A DNA stretch of 64,000 nucleotides. Origin: Thermoplasmata archaeon. Lineage in GTDB: Archaea > Thermoplasmatota > Thermoplasmata > UBA10834. The notes under the pieces were generated by a model. It saw nothing but the letters and a program-made list of their open reading frames with translations, searched no databases and was not told where the DNA came from. Below, in pieces: positions 34,628 to 42,940 of the stretch (position 1 is its first letter; each line of letters opens with the position of its first letter). Where the stretch lies: NCBI GenBank assembly GCA_020696365.1, contig JAEHCM010000002.1, forward strand, positions 82,751-146,750. Direction: 5' to 3'. The position numbers were made by a program, and so were the translations under genes.

Positions 34628-34902
34628 GCGTGTCCGAATCGCGTCCCCTGGATGCGATGCTAGGACAACGATCTAGAGGTGTTTCCGAGAAGTAATGGTT
34701 GGTAGCCGAAGAATGCATGTAACGCCGCTCGAGTGAAGCTCCCACGGGCAAGGCGTGAGGGTGTCTCCTCTCGGCGGATACGTGCAGCGGCTTTTCGGAA
34801 AAACTCAGCAAACTCTTTCCTTCTCTCTTTCTCTTACATCCATGGTGTGGCGGGCTCGCCGAACGGAAACCATGTTAAACGTGTTGATTGTTAGCGTGTC
34901 CG

Positions 34903-36078
34903 ATGATTGCGCCGTCAAGGGATCGCAGGCTGCTTTTCGTCATCAGCTATCATCACGCCTGCAACGACGGTGCGCTGATAGCTATCGTCGCTCTCCTTCC
35001 TATACTCGTCGACGAGATGGCGTTGACCTTCACGGAGATCGGGATACTCGGTCTCGGCCTGCTCATCACGGTCGTAGTGCAACTCATCATAGGCAGATTG
35101 GCCGACCGTGCGTTCTCAAGATATTTGCTCGAGGTGGGCGCGGCACTCATGGCGCTGTCTTTCGTGCTCGTACTCTTCGTGTCCGATTTCGTAGGTCTCT
35201 TCATGGCCGTCATCTCCATGAGGATCGGGGCAAGCTTCTACCACCCCGTAGGGATCAGCTGGATAACAAGGGAATACGCCGGACCATACCTCGACACCGC
35301 CCTCGGGATACAGAGCGGCATCGGCAATTTCGGCGTGATTGCGGCGCTCGCATCCTCGGGTTTCCTCGGGGAGGCCTTCGGATGGAAGGTGCCGTGCATC
35401 ATTTGGGCGATACTCAACCTCGCCGCCGTTGGGTTCGGCCTAGCGTTCACGAAGAGGCACTCCGTCCCCGTTGTGACGCGCACACGGACGCTTACGATCA
35501 GCGCCCGTGAGACCATCTCGAAGATAAGGTACCTCACGGTCCCAATCGCAGCAGGCGGCGCGTTGTACGGCGTGACGACTTACTTCGGCCCTGTGAATCT
35601 CACCACGATGCAGGGCTGGAGTGCGGGCGAGGCTGACCTCCTGTTCGCTGTTTGGCTCGGGGTGGGGACGGTCTCATCCTACTACTACGGGGCTATCAGG
35701 GCGAGGTTTGACAGGGGCACGATTGTCTCCGTAGGGTTTGCCGTCTCGATCCTCTCCCTCCTGGCGCTGTTCGTAACATCCACGTGGTATCTAGTGACGC
35801 CGATCCTTGTCGTCTACGGGGCGTTCATGTTCCTGACCTATCCTGCGCTCTTCGCGATCGTGAGCGAGACGACGAACATCGAGGAGAGAGGCACGGCCTT
35901 TGGAGTGGTCTTCGCGGCCCAGCTCGGGGGAGCGGCAGCGATGACCTACGTGTGTGGTATAGTGGCGGACTTCTTCGGAGATCCGTCTTCAGCATATCTC
36001 GTGACGGCGGCGTTCGTCTTCGCTTCGCTCGTCCTGTTCGTCGCACGTGAGCCGCGGCGCGGCGGACCGGAGAAGTGA
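34903..36078 (+). CDS. MFS transporter, fosmidomycin-resistance-like group
   Basis: The protein of about 391 residues has twelve predicted membrane helices and the N-terminal HACNDGALIAIVALLPILVDEM motif of the FSR-type MFS group. That block also carries the helix 1 Asn-Asp pair seen in these exporters. The loop RLADRAFSR after helix 2 is the MFS motif A region. The substrate is unknown, and export of a small toxic compound is the family theme. The start is uncertain between ATG 34903 and TTG 34888. It converges with the DUF1614 gene 15 bases away. Confidence 0.88.
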   Translation: MIAPSRDRRLLFVISYHHACNDGALIAIVALLPILVDEMALTFTEIGILGLGLLITVVVQLIIGRLADRAFSRYLLEVGAALMALSFVLVLFVSDFVGLFMAVISMRIGASFYHPVGISWITREYAGPYLDTALGIQSGIGNFGVIAALASSGFLGEAFGWKVPCIIWAILNLAAVGFGLAFTKRHSVPVVTRTRTLTISARETISKIRYLTVPIAAGGALYGVTTYFGPVNLTTMQGWSAGEADLLFAVWLGVGTVSSYYYGAIRARFDRGTIVSVGFAVSILSLLALFVTSTWYLVTPILVVYGAFMFLTYPALFAIVSETTNIEERGTAFGVVFAAQLGGAAAMTYVCGIVADFFGDPSSAYLVTAAFVFASLVLFVAREPRRGGPEK

Positions 36079-36093
36079 CTATTCCCCGCCATT

Positions 36094-36864
36094 CTACTGA
36101 TCCTTGCGCTTCTGTGGATACAAGGTCGGGGAGGGCTCCGTGTCCTTCGCGTACGGCAGACCCTCTGCTCCTCTGCGGTGCTCGGCCACCACCAGGCCGA
36201 ACCCATACATCTCCTCCCTCTTCTTCGCGCGAATCACAACCATAGCGATGACGACCGCAATTATCCCGGTCATGTACACCATATCGAATATGTTCGCTCC
36301 GCCGATGCTGAGCACGGAAACGCCATCGGAAGGAGGGTCGAAAGCTAGCACCTCCTCAAGGCGGAAGATATCCGCCCCGACGATGGTCCCTACGACACCG
36401 GACACATAGGCCAGTGGCGCCGCCTTGTCCATGTTCAACCAGAAGGTCGACATCGAATACAGTCCAGCGGCGATAGCAGGCGCGAACGCCAACGGTACAT
36501 CAGCGACTATGCCCACCCCTTCTTCCGCCCGGGTGACGAAATAGGTCACGAATGCCACGATTATGATTCCGATAGTTGACTCGACGAGGCTCGCACGCCC
36601 GGATCTGAGAAGGCGAGCGCAAATCCAGAGCGGAATGAGCGCACCACCGACGCATATCCCGATCCACCATCCGTTGTACGGGAAGAGCGGGATGGTGATC
36701 GACCCCAGGAGGAAGGTGACGACAATCATCGTACCAGCTTCTCCAGGAGTGAATCCTATAGACACCAGAACCTTCCGGATAGTACCGATGTACGCGTAGT
36801 AAATCAGCAGGACCGCGACGCCTAACAGGATGATAACTATCCAGCCGAGTTCCTCATCCGTCAT
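36094..36864 (-). CDS. DUF1614 family membrane protein
   Basis: The 256-residue protein has about seven membrane helices. Conserved DUF1614 blocks are GSITIPLF, GGALIPLWIC, PLAYVSGVVGTIVGADIF and SIGGANIFDMVYMTGIIAV. The family is widespread in archaea, with unknown function, and is possibly a membrane protease or transporter. The ATG at 36864 is preferred because TTTTTAATC at 36889-36897 lies 25-33 bases upstream, giving a leaderless mRNA. An ATG at 36924 lies before that TATA element. Confidence 0.82.
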   Translation of the reverse strand: MTDEELGWIVIILLGVAVLLIYYAYIGTIRKVLVSIGFTPGEAGTMIVVTFLLGSITIPLFPYNGWWIGICVGGALIPLWICARLLRSGRASLVESTIGIIIVAFVTYFVTRAEEGVGIVADVPLAFAPAIAAGLYSMSTFWLNMDKAAPLAYVSGVVGTIVGADIFRLEEVLAFDPPSDGVSVLSIGGANIFDMVYMTGIIAVVIAMVVIRAKKREEMYGFGLVVAEHRRGAEGLPYAKDTEPSPTLYPQKRKDQ

Positions 36865-36887
36865 TTCAGAGATATAACAGGCTGAGA

Positions 36888-36897
36888 GATTAAAAAG
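36888..36897 (-). promoter_or_regulatory. TATA box of the DUF1614 gene
   Basis: CTTTTTAATC on the minus strand lies 24-33 bases before the ATG at 36864 and sets that codon as start. Confidence 0.55.
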
Positions 36898-36920
36898 GGT
36901 GCTGTGTTCATGGCCGGAGA

Positions 36921-37364
36921 TCAAGGCGGACGCACGGCCTCTGGGTAGGGACAGAAGAACATGCTTACACGCCCCACGACCATCTCAAGAATGTCTTCGT
37001 ACTCGTCCCCCTCGAAGTGTATCAGATGGCTCTCGCAACGGCAGTCCGAAGAGCCGAACCCCGTCACAACCGCCTGCGCGACCGGGGACCTCAGCAAGCT
37101 CTTGGCAATGACGCACTCCGAGCTCTTCCTGTCCGTCGGAACAGAGACCACGGTAACCGTGCGGGCGACCGAGAGGAAGTGGTCGATGTGCCATCTCTTC
37201 CTCTTCGTCTCCCCGAGGTGCCGCCTGACCCGTTGCTCGATCCCACCCTGGGCAGAGCCGACATATGCGTAGACTCCCTTCGGGAAGCTGACACGGCCGA
37301 GCGCCCCAACGCACAGACTGGTGTCTTCCACCAAGAGCATCAGAAGGCAATAGGCGCCTTTCAT
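36921..37364 (-). CDS. GIY-YIG nuclease-family protein (DUF123)
   Basis: The 147-residue protein begins MKGAYCLLMLL and has KGVYAYVGSAQGGIEQRVRRHL, the GIY-YIG core with its catalytic Tyr and Arg. It continues with KRWHIDHFL and a Cys-rich end (SDCRCESHLIHF). DUF123 proteins are small archaeal and thermophile homologues sometimes fused to endonuclease III, so a DNA repair role is possible. A longer frame reading to 37844 runs through the opposite-strand phosphorylase gene and is not credible upstream of 37364. Confidence 0.85.
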   Translation of the reverse strand: MKGAYCLLMLLVEDTSLCVGALGRVSFPKGVYAYVGSAQGGIEQRVRRHLGETKRKRWHIDHFLSVARTVTVVSVPTDRKSSECVIAKSLLRSPVAQAVVTGFGSSDCRCESHLIHFEGDEYEDILEMVVGRVSMFFCPYPEAVRPP

Positions 37365-37446
37365 GCCGACGATGAAGCGCACATGCGCAATTGAATCTTT
37401 GCAGGGCCCGTGCATCGACGCGAACGGCCGTAGAATCTTCACTGGC

Positions 37447-37456
37447 ATTAATAAGG
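37447..37456 (+). promoter_or_regulatory. TATA box of the nucleoside phosphorylase gene
   Basis: CATTAATAAG lies 39-48 bases before the CTG at 37495. It would start transcription near 37475, downstream of the ATG at 37363, which therefore cannot be the start. Confidence 0.6.
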
Positions 37457-37481
37457 GACGAGAGCATTCCGCATCTAGCAA

Positions 37482-37488
37482 GGAGGTG
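37482..37488 (+). promoter_or_regulatory. Perfect Shine-Dalgarno that sets a CTG start
   Basis: GGAGGTG is followed after six bases by CTG 37495. The GTG inside the element and the TTG 18 bases away are badly placed. Confidence 0.7.
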
Positions 37489-37494
37489 CTTCTT

Positions 37495-38319
37495 CTGAGT
37501 AAGCAGTTGATAACTGGCCTCGAACGCGGACAAGTGTCGGAATATGTGATCCTCTGCGGCGAACCGGAGAGAGTCCACAAGATATCGTCGTTCTTAGAAG
37601 ACCCTGAGGAAGTTGGAAAGGTCAGAGAATTCACTGTCCACAAGGGGCTGATAGGAGACACCTCAGTCACCATCGCCTCGACAGGGATAGGGGGGCCGTC
37701 CACGGCCATCCTCGTGGAGGAGCTAGCCAACCTGGGTGCCAAGACTTTCATGCGCATCGGCACGAGCGGTGGAATCGCCGAGGGCCTCGAGAAGGGGGAC
37801 TTCGTCATCGCCAGCGGAGCTGTCCGCCTAGACGGGACGAGCAAGTCCTACGCGTGGACCGAGTACCCTGCACTCGCGAGCTACGATGTCATGGCAGCCC
37901 TGGTCGACAGTGCGACAAGGGCCAGGAAGAGGTTCGATGTAGGCGTCTGCCTGTCAGTGGACGGGTTCTACAGCGAGAACAAAGTCCTGACGGACGGCAG
38001 GATATCGTCGATGTCGCATTCGGGGTACATGCCGTCGTTCATGGCGGACCGGCTCGGAGACGCGAAGATGATGATGGTCAAGAACATCGAGATGGAGAAC
38101 GGCACTATCTTCACCCTGTGTTCTCTCCTCGGCCTCCGGGCAGGTGCGATATGCACGATCTCGGATGTCGTCCCCTGGCATCCGACGGAGAAGGCCATCG
38201 ACTTCGAGCAGAACATGAGTGATTGCATCAGAGTCGGCGTCGACGCCATGCGCACACTCATCAAATGGGACGCTGCGAAAGGAATCGCAGTACACTGGTG
38301 CCCTTCGCACCTAGGATGA
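37495..38319 (+). CDS. Nucleoside phosphorylase (uridine/purine type), apparent CTG start
   Basis: The 274-residue protein is of the PNP/UDP family and splits nucleosides with phosphate. VILCGEPERV is the N-terminal phosphate region, RIGTSGGIAEGLEKGDFVI the central glycine loop, and NIEMENGTIFTL the ribose/base site with the conserved Met-Glu pair. These fit uridine phosphorylase best. From the TATA box and a perfect GGAGGTG the only well-placed start is CTG, giving MSKQLITGLERGQ. Convergent with the anticodon-binding-domain gene (13-base gap). Confidence 0.88.
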   Translation: MSKQLITGLERGQVSEYVILCGEPERVHKISSFLEDPEEVGKVREFTVHKGLIGDTSVTIASTGIGGPSTAILVEELANLGAKTFMRIGTSGGIAEGLEKGDFVIASGAVRLDGTSKSYAWTEYPALASYDVMAALVDSATRARKRFDVGVCLSVDGFYSENKVLTDGRISSMSHSGYMPSFMADRLGDAKMMMVKNIEMENGTIFTLCSLLGLRAGAICTISDVVPWHPTEKAIDFEQNMSDCIRVGVDAMRTLIKWDAAKGIAVHWCPSHLG

Positions 38320-38332
38320 GCCCGGAAAGGGA

Positions 38333-39544
38333 CTACTTGGACTTGGAGCGCTTCCTCGTCTTCTTCCTGGTCTTGGGGGTTTCCTCGCGCGACTCCAGCC
38401 CTAGCGCCTCGAAAGGCTCCGGCCAAGGTACCGAGTGGATGCTGGACGATTCCTCACGATCCCTGAAGTACAGCTGATAGAACTCCTCGGCCACGTTGGG
38501 CACCGCAGGGGCTACCAGCTTGAGCAGCCCGAGACCGACCGACCACATCACATACCGAGCAGCCTCGTCATCGCCTCCCAGGCGCTCACCGTCAGTCGAG
38601 AGATAATGAGCTGACACGTCACCCCGAATGAAGTCGGAGACTATCTTCAGGGCGTCCGCGGCCTCCCCTTCCTGTATGGCGTTCTGGACCTCCCTGCCGA
38701 CGGATACGAAGGATTCCATGAGTATCTTGTCGTGGTCCTGCAGGATGCTCAACTCGGCGATGGGCTTCTTCGTCACCCTCTTCGAGATGAACTCCTCCAG
38801 GCTCCAGAGCTGCTTCCATAGATGCGTCTCCTGCCTTCTTAGCTCTAGCAACTTCTTGGCCTCGGAGTACTCGCGCGTGGGGATCGCTGAAGAGAGATGC
38901 CTGATCGAATCCTGTATCGAGTCGACCTGGACGCCACTCCTGCTGAGCACGGGTGTCAACTTCAGAACGTCCTTGATGTAGCTCCGGAGGTGACTGTGCC
39001 ACTCGAGCCGGTCCTCGAGCAGGTCCCTGGCCATCGTCATATTCGTCATGCCCTGGTCGAACCGGCCCTCCTTGTATGTCTCGATTGAATCCACGACGAG
39101 CTCTCCGATATCCTCGTGGAAGACCTCTCCCTTCAAGGCTTGAGACACCAAGCTCTTAGTCTGACGATAGACCGAAAGAAGATTCAGGCTGCCGTAGTTC
39201 TTGCCATCGAGTATCGCAGCGGAAGGCTCCGCAATCTTCGGGTTCTTGCTGAACATGCATTCGATCAATGCCTGCTCGCCCGCCTCGGATGAGGCCAGTC
39301 TGGAGAGGCTCGCCCTCACCTGAGCACGGACCTTGGGGTTGTCGTGGTTGTAGTGCTTGGCGAGGACAGGCATGACTGCAAGGATGTTCTTCCTTGCGTG
39401 CTCCTCTATCCTGTCGACCATCTTGCGCCTTCGACCCCGCAAGACTGAGGATAGGTCATCCACGAGATACCTGTCGATCCTGATGCTTTCCACATCCTTA
39501 GACATCTCGATGTCGGCATCGCTAACGTAAACATCCCTGACCAT
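38333..39544 (-). CDS. Helical-repeat protein with class I aminoacyl-tRNA-synthetase anticodon-binding domain
   Basis: The 403-residue protein has no synthetase catalytic core (no HIGH or KMSKS motif). Residues 25-120 look like HEAT-type helical repeats (HDNPKVRAQVRASLSRLAS). Residues 243-376 match the ValRS/IleRS/LeuRS anticodon-binding domain: LWKQLWSLEEFI, ILQDHDKILMESFVSVGREV, ALKIVSDFIRGDVSAHYL, LLKLVAPAVPNVAEEFYQLYF and SIHSVPWPEPF. The end is very basic. It may bind tRNA or RNA as a regulator. ATG 39544 follows AGGTG by six bases and a TATA-like element at 39579-39588. Confidence 0.78.
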   Translation of the reverse strand: MVRDVYVSDADIEMSKDVESIRIDRYLVDDLSSVLRGRRRKMVDRIEEHARKNILAVMPVLAKHYNHDNPKVRAQVRASLSRLASSEAGEQALIECMFSKNPKIAEPSAAILDGKNYGSLNLLSVYRQTKSLVSQALKGEVFHEDIGELVVDSIETYKEGRFDQGMTNMTMARDLLEDRLEWHSHLRSYIKDVLKLTPVLSRSGVQVDSIQDSIRHLSSAIPTREYSEAKKLLELRRQETHLWKQLWSLEEFISKRVTKKPIAELSILQDHDKILMESFVSVGREVQNAIQEGEAADALKIVSDFIRGDVSAHYLSTDGERLGGDDEAARYVMWSVGLGLLKLVAPAVPNVAEEFYQLYFRDREESSSIHSVPWPEPFEALGLESREETPKTRKKTRKRSKSK

Positions 39545-39671
39545 GGCGAGCACCTGGAATGTTGGCATGAGAATGCGAATACATAAGCCTTTTCGGGTCG
39601 TCGAGGCCGAGCCAGCACACAACCGGCAGCAGCTTGCGTCGGATCGGCCTCGAACCAAACTACCATCGCGC

Positions 39672-40415
39672 TCAAGTGGCGCCCCGCCTACAGCCTTCTC
39701 GCCTGAGCTCACTGACCGTCGGGAAGGTCATGGGCTTCGAACCGCTGAACACGATAGGAACGAATTCGCCGAGACCATACGGGGCGATCAGGGGGGACAC
39801 CACATCCGAGGAAGGGTTTCCCACAACGTCCATCCCGGGCGACACTATGCTCAGGGCCGGAAGCACGAGGACCCTTCTCGCCGGGTCATACAAGTAGCAC
39901 GGACTCTTCATACCAGCGCCGACGTCGTCTCTCAGCAGTACGGAAGGATGGATGTGTCCGAGGACGAGGGGACCTTTCTTCGAAGCCACAGCGTGCCCGT
40001 GGAGCACCGTGTGATCGCCCACTTCGTACTCCCTCTTGAAAGGTATGCCCAACTCGGCCAAGATCACTGATAGGAAGTTGTCGTGATTACCCCTCACCAC
40101 GACGATATCCACAAGGTCTGCGACGGCGCGCACGAAACCCGTGACCTCGTTCCACTCCTGGGTCAGGTTACGGGAGAAGTTGTGCTTCAAGTCGCCCGCA
40201 ACGACCAGCTCGTCAGGACCTACCGCTTCGATCACGGACATCAGGTAAGCCTCGATCTTCTTCGCCTGGACGCGCGGGAGGCTCAGTCCTTCGTACTCAA
40301 GTGCCGCCTCGCAGCCCAGGTGAAGATCCGCGACCACGAGGGTGCGTGACCGGCGCAGCATGATTGCGCCTCCAGGCAGCAGCTCTACATCCGCATCGAG
40401 TCTGTATCCTCTCAT
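39672..40415 (-). CDS. Calcineurin-like phosphoesterase (archaeal SbcD-related group)
   Basis: The 247-residue protein has the metallophosphoesterase blocks DLHLG, GDLKH, GNHD and HGH...HIH in order, so two metal ions are bound. It resembles the small archaeal phosphoesterases related to SbcD (TIGR00024 type) or the DNA-ligase-associated MPE, and it lacks a Rad50-binding extension. The substrate is unknown, and a nuclease role is possible. The ATG at 40415 lies 26-37 bases from a minus-strand TATA (GGTTAGTTAACG, 40441-40452). It overlaps nothing and is divergent from the DEDD nuclease gene. Confidence 0.9.
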   Translation of the reverse strand: MRGYRLDADVELLPGGAIMLRRSRTLVVADLHLGCEAALEYEGLSLPRVQAKKIEAYLMSVIEAVGPDELVVAGDLKHNFSRNLTQEWNEVTGFVRAVADLVDIVVVRGNHDNFLSVILAELGIPFKREYEVGDHTVLHGHAVASKKGPLVLGHIHPSVLLRDDVGAGMKSPCYLYDPARRVLVLPALSIVSPGMDVVGNPSSDVVSPLIAPYGLGEFVPIVFSGSKPMTFPTVSELRREGCRRGAT

Positions 40416-40440
40416 CGCCGCAGGACACAACGGAGAAAGG

Positions 40441-40452
40441 CGTTAACTAACC
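40441..40452 (-). promoter_or_regulatory. TATA box of the phosphoesterase gene
   Basis: GGTTAGTTAACG on the minus strand lies 26-37 bases before ATG 40415. Confidence 0.5.
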
Positions 40453-40481
40453 TTCTGAGTACTTTCCCCGACCTCACAGCG

Positions 40482-40490
40482 CCGTTAAAG
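40482..40490 (+). promoter_or_regulatory. TATA-like element of the DEDD nuclease operon
   Basis: CCGTTAAAG lies 26-34 bases before the ATG at 40516. Confidence 0.5.
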
Positions 40491-40515
40491 CCCAGAAGTC
40501 CGATAACGACCCAGG

Positions 40516-41292
40516 ATGCTGGAGAACTCCTTCATTTTCCTCGAGAGGGTCGGAACTGCGCGCGAGCTTTCTTTCTGGAGAGATGGAATCCTCTCGTGGG
40601 GAGAGTTCGTCGATCGCGAACGCATCCGTGGAATGTCCGGCAAGGCGAAGGCGTCGGCGGACGAAGCCCTCGTGATTGCCACGGCTAGACTTCAGGAGGG
40701 GGATGCACGATACTTCGCGTCGCTGCTGAAGAGTAAGGACCAGTGGAGGTGCTTCGAAGAGTTCAGGGGCGGCGCTTTGTACCTCGATATCGAAACCACC
40801 GGCACGTCCAATAGAGCGCCGATAACCATCGTGGGAGTCTACGACGGCAGACGGATGCACACTCTCGTCAGAGGGCACAACCTGGTGCCAGAATCGCTGA
40901 GCGCTCTGCTTGAGCCTGCAAGGATGCTCGTCACGTTCAACGGGGCGGCCTTCGATGTTCCGATGCTTGAGTCGCAGTTCCCCGGCGCGGTCCCCGACAT
41001 CCCTCATCTGGACCTCAAGCACCTCCTCCGCAGGCTCGGGCACACAGGAGGGTTGAAGGCGATCGAGCGCGACATGGGCGTCGAGAGAGACCTGCGCATC
41101 CAATATCTGACGGGACAGGATGCCGTCTACCTGTGGCGTCTGTGGCAGAGAAAAGGCTCGTGGAACGCGCTCGAGACCCTCAAGGAATACAACGCGGAAG
41201 ACTGTCGCAACCTTGAAACGATTGCCGATATCGCATGTGGCCGGATGAAGAGGAAGCTCATGGGAGGAGCCAGCACCTCTGCGAAAGTATGA
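40516..41292 (+). CDS. DEDD-family exonuclease (RNase H-like, YprB type)
   Basis: In this 258-residue protein, LYLDIETTG holds the first Asp and Glu, FNGAAFDVPML the second Asp block, and ALETLKEYNAEDCRNLETI the third, as in DEDD 3'-5' exonucleases of the RNase_H_2/YprB group. The N-terminal 80 residues are a helical extension. It is the first gene of a three-gene operon with a membrane peptide and a RecJ-like protein, all with overlapping stops and starts, which points to a joint role in nucleic acid end processing. Confidence 0.9.
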   Translation: MLENSFIFLERVGTARELSFWRDGILSWGEFVDRERIRGMSGKAKASADEALVIATARLQEGDARYFASLLKSKDQWRCFEEFRGGALYLDIETTGTSNRAPITIVGVYDGRRMHTLVRGHNLVPESLSALLEPARMLVTFNGAAFDVPMLESQFPGAVPDIPHLDLKHLLRRLGHTGGLKAIERDMGVERDLRIQYLTGQDAVYLWRLWQRKGSWNALETLKEYNAEDCRNLETIADIACGRMKRKLMGGASTSAKV

Positions 41293-41471
41293 ATACGGCG
41301 CTTAATGTACGGGTCGGTGGGATGGACACGCTTCTCGCAGTACTGTTGGCCGCCGTCGGGTTCGCGCTTTTCGTATTCCTCGTGAGCAGGTCGGTGAAGT
41401 TCATAGCATTCGCTACCGTGGCTATACTCGCGGTTGCAGCTATCGTCATCTTCGGAGGGGTGAGACTGTGA
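41289..41471 (+). CDS. Two-helix membrane peptide in nuclease operon
   Basis: The 60-residue protein has two hydrophobic helices (about 12-32 and 36-56) with a short basic turn (RSVKF) and no other motif. It starts in an ATGA overlap with the exonuclease gene and ends in a GTGA overlap with the RecJ-like gene, so all three are translated together. A membrane peptide between two nuclease genes is unexpected. Function is unknown. Anchoring or regulation of the nucleases is only inference. Confidence 0.75.
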   Translation: MNTALNVRVGGMDTLLAVLLAAVGFALFVFLVSRSVKFIAFATVAILAVAAIVIFGGVRL

Positions 41472-42940
41472 AGGAAGCGGTATCGAAGCTGGTCTCGTCG
41501 ATCCCGGACGGGCTGTGGCGAGACGCCGAAGCGGCAGCAGCGGCTGTGCGCCGAGCTCCGACTGTCGTTGTGGCGACACACATAGACGCCGATGGCATAG
41601 CCGCGGCCTCGATTGCAAAGCTTGTCCTGGAGAGGATGGGTATCTCACACGATGTCCAGTTCTTCAAGAAGCTAGATGATGCGGCGATCGCTTCGCTGAA
41701 GAGCGAGGGTTCCGGCCTTGTATGGTTCACGGACCTCGGCAGTGGATCGGCTTCGAAGCTCGAAGGCTTCACGGCGGTCATAAGCGACCATCACGTCCCA
41801 GACGCGGGAGGTCGGAACGCCAGGACGAAGGCGCAGGCCCTCTTGTCCGATTTCTCAGCCCCTTGCCAAGTGAACCCGCATATGCACGGCATCTCAGGTG
41901 CCTCTGACCTGAGCGGAGCGGGCGCGACATTCCTTGTGGCAATCGCAGCGGACGAGCGAAACGCCGACCTCGCAGCCCTCGCCGTTCTGGGAAGCGTCGG
42001 CGACCTGCAGGACCAGAAGACACGACGGCTGGAAGGCATCAACAGAGACATACTATCCCTCGCCGTCGCCAGCGGGTTCGTCGAGGCAGAGGAGGACATC
42101 CGGTATTTCGGTCGCGAGACGCGACCACTCTTCAAGATGCTCCAGTACTCGAGCGACCCGTTCCTGCCAGGTATCACCGGCAACGAGCAGGAATGCATCA
42201 GCTTCCTTCTCAGCCTCGGAATCGAGCTCAAGGAAGGAGATGCGTGGCGTACGTGGGCGATGCTGTCCTCTGACGAGAAGGCGAAGATAATCACTGCGCT
42301 GCGCGACCATCTATCGATGCGCAGACGCAAACAGGAGACGATCGACAGGCTGACGGGAGAGGCGTACGTTCTCACCCGGGAGGAGCCTGGCACGCCGGTC
42401 CGTGACGTGAAGGAGTTCGCCACCCTGCTCAACGCCTGCGGGAGACATAGGAGGGGGGATGTGGGGCTCAGCATATGCGTCGGCGATAGAGGACCCGCGT
42501 TGTCCGAGGGATATGCGCTCCTCAAGGACCACAGGTACGCTCTCAGAAAGGCGTTGGAGTCCGCCAAGAACCGAGGGATCACCAGGATGAAGCACATACA
42601 GTTCTTCGACGCCGAGGACGACATCGAGGAGACCATCGTAGGGACGATCGCTGGGATGCTCCTCGGTGGCAGCGGATCGGACAGAACAGCTCCAATGGTG
42701 GCGTTCGCGGACTCGATGGAGCCGAGCGATGTGCCGATGGTCAAGGTGTCGTCCAGGGGCACCCAGGAGCTGGTGGCACGCGGGATGGACCTCTCGGAGG
42801 CCATGCGGACCATCGCTGGCAGAATGGGCGGGGTCGGTGGTGGCCACAACATCGCGGCCGGGGCGACGATACCCTCCGATAGGAAGGATGAGTTCCTGGG
42901 ACTTCTCGACGAGATGGTCGGATCGCAGCTCTCGCGTTAG
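41468..42940 (+). CDS. RecJ-like DHH/DHHA1 phosphoesterase (archaeal GAN type)
   Basis: The 490-residue protein has the DHH motifs THIDADG (37-43), FTDLGSG and SDHHVPD (106-112). The C-terminal DHHA1 block VGGGHNIAAGATIP completes the pattern. These are the single-strand 5'-3' exonuclease family members linked to GINS and the CMG helicase in archaea. The GTG start overlaps the preceding stop by four bases. Its stop overlaps that of argF, which is transcribed towards it, by four bases. Confidence 0.92.
   Translation: MKEAVSKLVSSIPDGLWRDAEAAAAAVRRAPTVVVATHIDADGIAAASIAKLVLERMGISHDVQFFKKLDDAAIASLKSEGSGLVWFTDLGSGSASKLEGFTAVISDHHVPDAGGRNARTKAQALLSDFSAPCQVNPHMHGISGASDLSGAGATFLVAIAADERNADLAALAVLGSVGDLQDQKTRRLEGINRDILSLAVASGFVEAEEDIRYFGRETRPLFKMLQYSSDPFLPGITGNEQECISFLLSLGIELKEGDAWRTWAMLSSDEKAKIITALRDHLSMRRRKQETIDRLTGEAYVLTREEPGTPVRDVKEFATLLNACGRHRRGDVGLSICVGDRGPALSEGYALLKDHRYALRKALESAKNRGITRMKHIQFFDAEDDIEETIVGTIAGMLLGGSGSDRTAPMVAFADSMEPSDVPMVKVSSRGTQELVARGMDLSEAMRTIAGRMGGVGGGHNIAAGATIPSDRKDEFLGLLDEMVGSQLSR

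Noticed and set aside
34294..34676. Three long overlapping plus-strand frames and a minus-strand frame rich in Glu/Arg/Phe over the lysine repeat
   Set aside because: They arise from the 33-base tandem repeat read in other phases. Only the frame with AGGAGG and ATG 34370 has a ribosome site.
37365..37844. Upstream extension of the GIY-YIG gene on the minus strand
   Set aside because: It lies fully inside the opposite-strand phosphorylase gene. The family N-terminus begins at 37364.
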